Assembly (NCBI GenBank): GCA_046761005.1
Contig: JBHIFI010000030.1
Location: forward strand, 1-20,785
Reading direction: 5' to 3'
From: JAGMCJ01 sp046761005
GTDB lineage: Archaea > Thermoplasmatota > Thermoplasmata > RBG-16-68-12 > JAGMCJ01
DNA: 20,785 nucleotides
The notes under the pieces were generated by a model. The model was not told where the DNA came from and searched no databases. It saw only the letters and a list, made by a program, of their open reading frames with translations. Every line of letters begins with the position of its first letter. The first letter of the stretch is position 1. The translations under genes and the position numbers were made by a program. Below are positions 15,052-20,785 of the stretch, in pieces.

Positions 15052-15743
15052 TCCTCCCACGCCTCAACTATCTGAAATCCTTCTAGGAATACCAGATTCC
15101 TTTCTCTGGCATATTGTTTTGCATCTTCCTTGCTGAGAGCCTTGCCTTCGTCACTCATCATTTCGCACACAGTCGCACTGGGTGTCAAGCCGGCCATGAT
15201 AACTAGAGCGGTACAGAGCTCGGTGTGTCCCTTTCTCGATTTCAGAATAGGGTTAACCACATTCAGTAGACTCACGTGACCTGGGGAGCGAAAATCTCTT
15301 CCAAATTCGCTGATGGCAGTATCGCTATCAAGCAGATCAGCCCTCCTTGCAAAGTCTGCAAACTCTGTGATTGTGAGCGCCCTGTCCGCATCTGTGATGC
15401 CTGTATACGTCCTCCTGTGATTTATCGTTATTCCGAATGCTGACTTCTCGTCGTAGGGAAGGTCATTTGGAATGAGACTTCTCAGAACGGGGAGATTGTT
15501 CCCCTCGTTCCATAACAAATCAGAGAGAAAAGGTAAACCGAGTTTCTTTCTTATCTCAGGAGGTACGGTGACGCAAATCAGACCCCCGCCGTCCCTCCTC
15601 ATGGTTCTTATCACGTCTGGGGTGACAAATTGAGAGGCAACTGTGATGTCAGTCTCCTCCTCCCGCCCATCGGCATCGAATACCAGAACCATCTTTCCAT
15701 TTTGAAGGTCGTCTATGGCATTCTCGACATCTGAGTAGGTCAT
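15039..15743 (-). CDS. ribB: 3,4-dihydroxy-2-butanone 4-phosphate synthase
   Basis: Converts ribulose 5-phosphate to dihydroxybutanone phosphate plus formate, giving RibH its four-carbon unit. The protein has 234 residues. The acidic metal-binding loop is FDADGREEETDITVASQF. DGGGLICVTV, TINHRRTYTGITDADRALTI (catalytic His/Asp region), FRSPGHVSLL and the C-terminal RKGHTELCTALVIMAGL are all family landmarks. No GTP cyclohydrolase II domain is fused, as usual in archaea. The start is ATG 15743 (MTYSDVENAI) or TTG 15749. A TATA box at about 15775-15768 would place the transcript start at the ATG (leaderless), while GGAG 10 bases before TTG supports the other. First gene of the flavin operon. No FMN riboswitch fold is evident upstream. 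Confidence 0.95.
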   Translation of the reverse strand: MTYSDVENAIDDLQNGKMVLVFDADGREEETDITVASQFVTPDVIRTMRRDGGGLICVTVPPEIRKKLGLPFLSDLLWNEGNNLPVLRSLIPNDLPYDEKSAFGITINHRRTYTGITDADRALTITEFADFARRADLLDSDTAISEFGRDFRSPGHVSLLNVVNPILKSRKGHTELCTALVIMAGLTPSATVCEMMSDEGKALSKEDAKQYARERNLVFLEGFQIVEAWEEWSG

Positions 15744-15759
15744 ACTCAAGGCTAAGTCT

Positions 15760-15827
15760 CTCCATCGATATTAGACTTTTTGTAGCTACCAAGCTCCTGG
15801 TAGAAAATCATCAAGAATTATTTATTA
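15760..15827. promoter_or_regulatory. Divergent promoters of the flavin operon and PGI/PMI gene
   Basis: The 98-104 base gap carries TTATTTATTA (15818-15827) about 26 bases before ATG 15848 on the plus strand, so that mRNA may be leaderless, although GGGAG lies 4 bases before the ATG. On the minus strand TCTAATAT (15775-15768) precedes ATG 15743 by about 27 bases, and the same AT-rich block (15827-15817) could give a second, longer-leader start. Confidence 0.45.
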
Positions 15828-15847
15828 GGGCTCATTACGGGAGCATA

Positions 15848-16837
15848 ATGGGAAGCGACGCAGAAAGAAAGAAGATAGACCGTTTCGATATGCTCAAGGT
15901 CATATACTCACTTCCGGACCAGATGGAAAGAAGCCTGTCCACTGACATCGGATTCGAGGAGAGGTCTCGAGACGTTTTTATGGCTGGAATGGGAGGTTCT
16001 GCGATTGCTGGTGACATTCTTGGGGTTTGGCTTGAGCAATCAGGAAGGAGTCTTCATGTGGTAAGGAATTCCGCTCTTCCAAGATGGGTCGAGAAAGGTG
16101 ACGCATTGGTCTGCGTCAGCTATTCTGGCAACACTTCCGAGACACTAAGCTGCTTGAACGAAGGAATCCTAAGGGAATGCAAGATTCTCTGTATTACAAC
16201 CGGCGGCAAAATGAAAGAAATCTGCAGATCGAAAGGCCTCCCTCTAGCGGAAATCCCAAAAAGTTTTCCGCCAAGAGGTGCTCTAGGGTACCTTTTCGCA
16301 ACACTCGGAATAGCGGTCGCGGATGATGAGGTCTTCAGAAAGGAAATGCTTGGCGTCATACATATACTCACAGAACTCAGAGAAAAGCTTCTTCCTGAAT
16401 CGGAAAGAAATATTGCTCAGGAGATAGCACAGGAAATCGTCTCTCTCTATCCACTAATCTATGCGGAAGAGAGATTCCTTCCAATTGCGCGAAGATGGAA
16501 AACCCAGTTGAATGAGAACTCGAAAAAACACGCATGGTTTGGCGGTTTCCCAGAGATTTGTCACAACGAGGTTGTTGGATGGGATAGGGAGGATGGAACT
16601 GACTGCTTCTGCGTAATCTTCTTGAAAGATTATGAAAGTCCGGAGATGAGACGGACAATCGAAGAGATCGAGAAGAGAGTGAAAGTCATAGAAGTCCGGC
16701 CCGAGGGAGATACACTTCTTTCCAGAATGTTCCATACCCTTATGATGGGAGATTTCGTGAGTTACTACTGCGCCATCATCCGCGGGATCGATCCAACACC
16801 TGTAGACGCGATTCAGAGAATCAAAAGTCCGCCCTGA
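15848..16837 (+). CDS. Bifunctional phosphoglucose/phosphomannose isomerase (SIS domain)
   Basis: Interconverts glucose-6-P, fructose-6-P and mannose-6-P, linking glycolysis with mannose donors for glycans. The protein has 329 residues, the usual archaeal PGI/PMI length. Two SIS subdomains are seen. The first has VFMAGMGGSAIAGDILG near residues 43-59, SYSGNTSET and PPRGALGYLF (the family marker). The second has WKTQLNENSKKHAWFGGFPE followed by HNEVVGW, carrying the catalytic glutamate and histidine. The C-terminus is VDAIQRIK, near the conserved substrate lysine. The start is ATG 15848, possibly leaderless. Monocistronic, 81 bases before the large surface protein, which has its own promoter. 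A pure phosphoglucose isomerase is unlikely because those archaea with cupin PGI lack these motifs. Confidence 0.95.
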   Translation: MGSDAERKKIDRFDMLKVIYSLPDQMERSLSTDIGFEERSRDVFMAGMGGSAIAGDILGVWLEQSGRSLHVVRNSALPRWVEKGDALVCVSYSGNTSETLSCLNEGILRECKILCITTGGKMKEICRSKGLPLAEIPKSFPPRGALGYLFATLGIAVADDEVFRKEMLGVIHILTELREKLLPESERNIAQEIAQEIVSLYPLIYAEERFLPIARRWKTQLNENSKKHAWFGGFPEICHNEVVGWDREDGTDCFCVIFLKDYESPEMRRTIEEIEKRVKVIEVRPEGDTLLSRMFHTLMMGDFVSYYCAIIRGIDPTPVDAIQRIKSPP

Positions 16838-16871
16838 CTCGGCCTCTTGAGGGGAACCGAGGGAAAAATGC

Positions 16872-16910
16872 TTTATTATAACCTCGTTATACAGGAGAGT
16901 TGGTCAGGAG
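16872..16910 (+). promoter_or_regulatory. Promoter and SD of the large surface protein
   Basis: TTTATTATA (16872-16880) lies about 25 bases before 16902. AGGAG (16906-16910) is 8 bases before ATG 16919. Together they exclude the longer frame opening at 16847, whose first 24 codons overlap the promoter. Confidence 0.6.
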
Positions 16911-16918
16911 AAATTGAC

Positions 16919-19900
16919 ATGCTGTCGAGAAGAGAGACTTGCGTGTGTTTAGCTGTAATCTTACTAATGGCAGGGAGTCTTTCCTTCGGGGCGTTTGCAA
17001 ATAGTGGCGGCATCATAGGTCGGTCCCAGACGGGTTGTGACAGTGGTTGTCATACCAGACCTGTTCCCTCAGCGGTGACAGTGGACCTCATCGGCGTACC
17101 AGCCATATACACCCCAGGTCAGAACTACACGATTACCATTACTGCAAACGGCGGTCCGCCAACAAACTCTGGAGGATTTGATATGTCTGTCACCGCTGGA
17201 ACTCTCGCACCCGCACCTGGCGAGGCCAACGTACAGATAATAGGTGGAGAGGCGACACAAATCAGCCAGCTGGGAAGGAGTTGGAGCGTTAATTGGACCG
17301 CTCCACCCCCTGGAACAGGACCTGTCACCTTTTATGTGGCTGCGCTTTGTGGAAATGATGCTGGAGGAAAGAACGGGGACGATTGGAACACTACTCAAGC
17401 CACCTCCATAGAACTGCCTGTGAACAACCCTCCTTCAATAACGATAGTCAGCCCATCAGGAACCTCAGATTGGACAGGAGGTACGGTTCACGATATAGTC
17501 TTCACTGCGTCAGACAACGAGGATCCCTCTGCGAATCTTCTAGTCTGGCTCAATTATTCTCTGACAGGTGGTCCACCTTGGACACCAATCGCTGCAGCCC
17601 AAGCAATTCCGGGTGATTCCTCACCCTTCAGCTGGACACTGCCCATTGTAGATTCCACAAATGTCGTTATCAACGCTACTGTGGTCGATACTGGCGGTCT
17701 CTCTTCTTGGACGATGAGTGCAGCTTTCGAAATAGACTCTACCCCGCCCTTCGTTTCATCCACAGATCCCACAAATCTCGAGTCGAATGTGCTTGTCACA
17801 ACGAATATCAATGCGACCTTCGGTGAAGCTATGAACACAACTTCTGTGGAATCGGCGTTCGAACTTAGAGATACGAGCACTTGGACTCTAGTTCTAGGAA
17901 GCTTCTCATGGCTCGCAGATATGGTGATTTTTGATCCCACTACCGACCTGAATCCTGGAACAACCTATCAGACGAATATCTCCACTCTAGCAAAGGATGA
18001 TTCTGACCCCGGGAATGCTCTTGCTTCTCAGTTCGAATGGACATTCACAACCGAGACTCTGAATACCCCTCCATCCATTGTCATTTCCGCACCTACAGGT
18101 GGAGAGAGTTGGTCTGGCAATTCAGCTCACGATATCACCTTCATCCCGTCCGATAATGAGGATTTGCAGGCGGACCTCCTCGTCTGGCTGAACTACTCTA
18201 CTACGGGCACTGCGCCTTGGACGCCGATTGCTGGAGCTCAGGCAATTGCGGGTGATTCATCGCCCTTTAGCTGGACACTGCCCATTGTAGATTCCACGAA
18301 TGTTGTCATCAACGCCACAGTGGTCGATACTGGCGGTCTCTCTTCTTGGACGACGAGTGCGGCCTTCGAAATAGACTCTACTCCTCCCTTTGTAGTCGAT
18401 ACGAGTCCCTTGGACGGTGCAACGGGAGTCCCTCTGGGCGCCAATACGATGGCAACTTGGAGCGAGCCCATGAACCAAGGCCAAACAAGCTCGTCATTCA
18501 CTCTTGTGGACAATCTCACATGGAATCCGATTCTCGGATCGATATCATGGACAGGAACGGTTTTCACCTTCGATCCAGATATTCTTCTGAATCCGAACGA
18601 ATGGTATACCGCAAACTTCACGACACTGGCGATGGACGACTCCGACCCAGGCAATGCTCTCTCATCCCTATATTCGTGGAGCTTCCAAACTGCTGTATTC
18701 GCAGACAATGAGCCTCCCTCCATCACTAATGTTTCCGTAGACCCAACTCCGCAAGAGGTCTTCTTCCCTGTGAACATCTCAGCCGAGGTCGTGGATAACA
18801 TCGAGGTTGCCACGGTTTCCGTGCAGATTGACGACCCGTTAGGGGGATCCAGCACGACACCCATGTCTTTTGATACCATAACTGGTAGATACTACCTTGA
18901 GCAGGTCTACTCCCTCGTCGGCATCTATGATTTCAACATATCGGCTACCGATACGAGTAACAACAACAACTGGTCAATGGGTCAGTTCGAGATTCAGGAC
19001 ACCACCCCGCCAACGATAACCCACACACCAGTGATGATTGGATTCGTTGAGGTTCCCATAGACATAACAGCGATCGTTTGGGACAACTACATGCTAAGTC
19101 CAACTGACCCAGTTTGGCTCAACTACACCGATGTTGTTGGCACCATTTTCAATGTGTCCATGATTCCTACGGGTGGGGATAACTACTCCTATCAGATTCC
19201 CGCCCAAACTTCCGAGGGGACGGTTTCCTATTTCATATGGGCCATCGACAGCGAAGGGAATGATGCAAAGACGGCTACATACACGATTGCAATCTTGGCA
19301 GTGGATGTCGAACCACCTGAAATAACGAATGTTCTTGCCGACCCATCGCCGCAGGAGGTCTTCAATTCAGTCAACATCACTGCCACGATAACCGATTCTT
19401 CGGGAGTCGCCTCGGCATCTGTCGAGATTACGTGGCCAGATTCAAGCGTTACTAATCAGACAATGGATTACGCCTCCTCGGACGTTTATTACCTCGAGCA
19501 AACCTACAACATGATAGGGACTTACTCCTTCACGATATGGGCGAACGATACGAACGACTTCTGGAATTCCTCATTTGGAACCTTTGAGATTCAAGACACA
19601 ACACCTCCATCTATCTCTCACACACCTATAACTTCGGGAACAACGGGAGTCGCCATCGACATCTCAGCAACGGTGAATGACAGCTACCAACTCTCCGATG
19701 TCAGGATCAATTATGTGGATGTTGACCTTAATGCCTTCAATGAATCCATGACGTGGACTGGAGGAGACTCCTATGTCTATCAGATACCCGCTCAAACCTC
19801 AGCTGGTGTTGTCACCTATTTCATCTGGGCAGTCGACTCAAGTGGAAATGCTGTAATGACATCCCAATACGACATAACGATTTCCTTGGCTCCAGACAAT

Positions 19901-20707
19901 GAACCACCAGTCGCAGATGCAGGTCCCGATCAGCTCAACAACCCAGAAGGAACTGAGATACAATTCAATGGAACGGGGTCCACCGATAACGTGGGCATAG
20001 TCTCCTACAGGTGGACATTCGCATACGGCCCCAATGAAATAACGCTGGAAGGAGCTATGCCCTCCTTCATCCTCACAGAGGTCGGAGAGTACACAGTTAC
20101 ATTGAACGTGGCCGATGCCGCAGGCCTCTCAGATACAGACACGATGATTGTGTCCATAGTGGATTCCACCCCTCCAGAGGTGATTGTAGTCTCACCTCTT
20201 GATAGTGCAACAGACATTTCCACGAAGACAGACTACGTGATAGTCTTCAGCGAGGCTATGGATACAGCAGCTACTCAGCAAGCCATATCAATTGAAGGTG
20301 TAAATATAGAGAGCTATGACTGGTCGAACGACAACACAAAACTGACACTCACTCTCTCAGGACTAAAGGAGGGAGAGGAGTACACAGTTGCCATTAGCGG
20401 AGATGCGACCGACGTCGCAGGCAACGCGCTCACAGCACAAACATTTACCTTCACAACCATGGAAGTTCCTTCCCCTCCATTCTTCTCTCTAGAGCAAGAC
20501 TGGTTGTGGATAGTGATCATCATCGTCCTGATCGTCATAATAGTCATTCTCGTTCTGATGAAAACAAGACCCTTAGCTGTGACAGAGGAGCCCGAGGTTT
20601 TTGAACCCGTAGAACCTCAGCCCGTTCTCCCGCCCGAGGAGTTCCCACCTGAAGCTGAAGTCCCCTCTGAAGTGCCGACTCAGGAGGAGCTGGAAACCCA
20701 TCAATAG
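16919..20707 (+). CDS. Large membrane-anchored surface protein with Reeler-like, beta-sandwich and PKD modules
   Basis: 1262 residues, secreted and anchored. The signal peptide is about residues 1-29. Residues 30-167 match the Reeler / choice-of-anchor V type: a Cys40-x3-Cys44-His45 motif, then YTPGQNYTITI and GGFDMSV. Two 213-residue units follow (169-381, 382-595), each a beta-sandwich (SDNEDP...LLVWLNYS) joined to a Big_5-like domain (TPPFV...EAMN...FTTE). Next come two 200-residue units (596-795, 796-992; PQEVF, YYLEQ, QIPAQTS), a PKD domain (about 993-1080: ADAGPDQ, GSTDNVGIVSYRW), another Big_5-like domain (1081-1185: FSEAMD), a membrane helix (about 1196-1218) and a glutamate/proline-rich cytoplasmic tail. 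Many Asn-x-Ser/Thr sites suggest glycosylation. Likely a cell-surface adhesin or envelope component; the exact role is unknown. Confidence 0.88.
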   Translation: MLSRRETCVCLAVILLMAGSLSFGAFANSGGIIGRSQTGCDSGCHTRPVPSAVTVDLIGVPAIYTPGQNYTITITANGGPPTNSGGFDMSVTAGTLAPAPGEANVQIIGGEATQISQLGRSWSVNWTAPPPGTGPVTFYVAALCGNDAGGKNGDDWNTTQATSIELPVNNPPSITIVSPSGTSDWTGGTVHDIVFTASDNEDPSANLLVWLNYSLTGGPPWTPIAAAQAIPGDSSPFSWTLPIVDSTNVVINATVVDTGGLSSWTMSAAFEIDSTPPFVSSTDPTNLESNVLVTTNINATFGEAMNTTSVESAFELRDTSTWTLVLGSFSWLADMVIFDPTTDLNPGTTYQTNISTLAKDDSDPGNALASQFEWTFTTETLNTPPSIVISAPTGGESWSGNSAHDITFIPSDNEDLQADLLVWLNYSTTGTAPWTPIAGAQAIAGDSSPFSWTLPIVDSTNVVINATVVDTGGLSSWTTSAAFEIDSTPPFVVDTSPLDGATGVPLGANTMATWSEPMNQGQTSSSFTLVDNLTWNPILGSISWTGTVFTFDPDILLNPNEWYTANFTTLAMDDSDPGNALSSLYSWSFQTAVFADNEPPSITNVSVDPTPQEVFFPVNISAEVVDNIEVATVSVQIDDPLGGSSTTPMSFDTITGRYYLEQVYSLVGIYDFNISATDTSNNNNWSMGQFEIQDTTPPTITHTPVMIGFVEVPIDITAIVWDNYMLSPTDPVWLNYTDVVGTIFNVSMIPTGGDNYSYQIPAQTSEGTVSYFIWAIDSEGNDAKTATYTIAILAVDVEPPEITNVLADPSPQEVFNSVNITATITDSSGVASASVEITWPDSSVTNQTMDYASSDVYYLEQTYNMIGTYSFTIWANDTNDFWNSSFGTFEIQDTTPPSISHTPITSGTTGVAIDISATVNDSYQLSDVRINYVDVDLNAFNESMTWTGGDSYVYQIPAQTSAGVVTYFIWAVDSSGNAVMTSQYDITISLAPDNEPPVADAGPDQLNNPEGTEIQFNGTGSTDNVGIVSYRWTFAYGPNEITLEGAMPSFILTEVGEYTVTLNVADAAGLSDTDTMIVSIVDSTPPEVIVVSPLDSATDISTKTDYVIVFSEAMDTAATQQAISIEGVNIESYDWSNDNTKLTLTLSGLKEGEEYTVAISGDATDVAGNALTAQTFTFTTMEVPSPPFFSLEQDWLWIVIIIVLIVIIVILVLMKTRPLAVTEEPEVFEPVEPQPVLPPEEFPPEAEVPSEVPTQEELETHQ
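17423..18061 (+). repeat. Tandem module A, copy 1 (213 codons)
   Basis: First of two tandem 639-base units in the surface-protein gene. The block 17612-17750 is about 90% identical to 18251-18389, the same offset of 639 bases. The two copies share the start NxPPS and the segment around SSPFSWTLPIVDSTNVVINA. Confidence 0.85.
18062..18703 (+). repeat. Tandem module A, copy 2 (about 214 codons)
   Basis: Second copy of module A. Most base differences from copy 1 in the conserved block are third-position and silent, while the Big_5-like halves have diverged much more. Confidence 0.85.
18704..19303 (+). repeat. Tandem module B, copy 1 (200 codons)
   Basis: Starts DNEPPSITNV and carries PTPQEVF, YYLEQVYS, FEIQDTTPPTI, YQIPAQTS and SYFIWAIDS in the same order as copy 2. 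Protein identity is clear; DNA identity is lower than between the A copies, so the B duplication appears older. Confidence 0.8.
19304..19894 (+). repeat. Tandem module B, copy 2 (197 codons)
   Basis: Starts DVEPPEITNV with PSPQEVF, YYLEQTYN, FEIQDTTPPSI, YQIPAQTS and TYFIWAVDS. It is immediately followed by the PKD domain. Confidence 0.8.
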
Positions 20708-20785
20708 ATATGTTTTGCACACCCCTCCATCGGGGAATAAAGATTTCATCTCCTAGTATTTGAAACCCCCCTATTCCCGAGCGAT
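20708..20785. other. Downstream flank of the surface-protein gene
   Basis: The final 78 bases hold a 4-bp GC stem, CCCC (20722-20725) and GGGG (20732-20735), shortly after the stop. It is weak as a terminator because no T-run follows. No further gene can be recognised before the window ends. Confidence 0.3.

Noticed and set aside
18238..18879. A 213-codon frame antisense to the surface-protein gene
   Set aside because: It repeats itself only because it mirrors the duplicated module on the other strand; there is no promoter or SD, and the sense frame is clearly the real one.

Overview
The window reads as chromosomal DNA of an archaeon, most likely a member of the Thermoplasmatota. The archaeal reading is firm. 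It rests on archaeal-type flavin enzymes (RibC riboflavin synthase, RibL FAD synthetase), a bifunctional phosphoglucose/phosphomannose isomerase, a stand-alone TRAM protein, a lone roadblock protein, TATA boxes about 25-27 bases before gene starts, and Shine-Dalgarno (SD) sites of the GGAGGTGATC type. The placement within the archaea is an impression from the style of the secreted beta-sandwich proteins and small zinc-finger proteins, and is only moderate in confidence. Genes are densely packed. I see no insertion sequence, CRISPR array, integrase, rRNA or tRNA.

Layout. 1-950: a polytopic membrane protein of unknown function, facing an MscS-type channel that carries a signal peptide and an extracytoplasmic domain (949-2460, minus). 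2461-2873: gene-poor spacer holding two promoters. 2874-7155: carA-carB, carbamoyl phosphate synthetase, with overlapping reading frames. 7203-8753, minus: a 50-residue zinc-finger protein, a 580-base gap holding a terminator-like hairpin and a candidate small RNA, a TRAM RNA-binding protein, and a zinc-ribbon membrane protein. 8826-10301, minus: an M3-like zinc peptidase, divergent from metG. 10397-13257: metG (with a C-terminal tRNA-binding domain) and a PHP-domain phosphoesterase. 13254-15743, minus: a flavin cluster ribB-ribL-ribC-ribH, followed by a roadblock gene with its own promoter. 15848-16837: PGI/PMI isomerase, divergent from ribB. 16919-20707: a 1262-residue secreted, membrane-anchored protein with a Reeler / choice-of-anchor-V-like N-terminal domain carrying a Cys-x3-Cys-His motif, then duplicated beta-sandwich modules, a PKD domain and a C-terminal membrane anchor.

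How the genes work together. CarA and CarB are the two subunits of one enzyme feeding pyrimidine and arginine synthesis. RibB makes the four-carbon precursor, RibH builds lumazine, RibC makes riboflavin and RibL adenylylates FMN to FAD, so four of the late flavin steps lie in one tightly overlapping operon. The riboflavin kinase is not in the window. MetG and the PHP protein appear co-transcribed. The remaining genes look like housekeeping or cell-surface functions.

I do not see a convincing new defence, secretion or metabolic system. The least-explained items are the small-RNA candidate at 7508-7570, the start region of the roadblock gene (a mini-ORF with perfect signals, or a frameshift), the duplicated surface protein with its possible haem motif, and a possible second degenerate OB-like unit at the MetG C-terminus.
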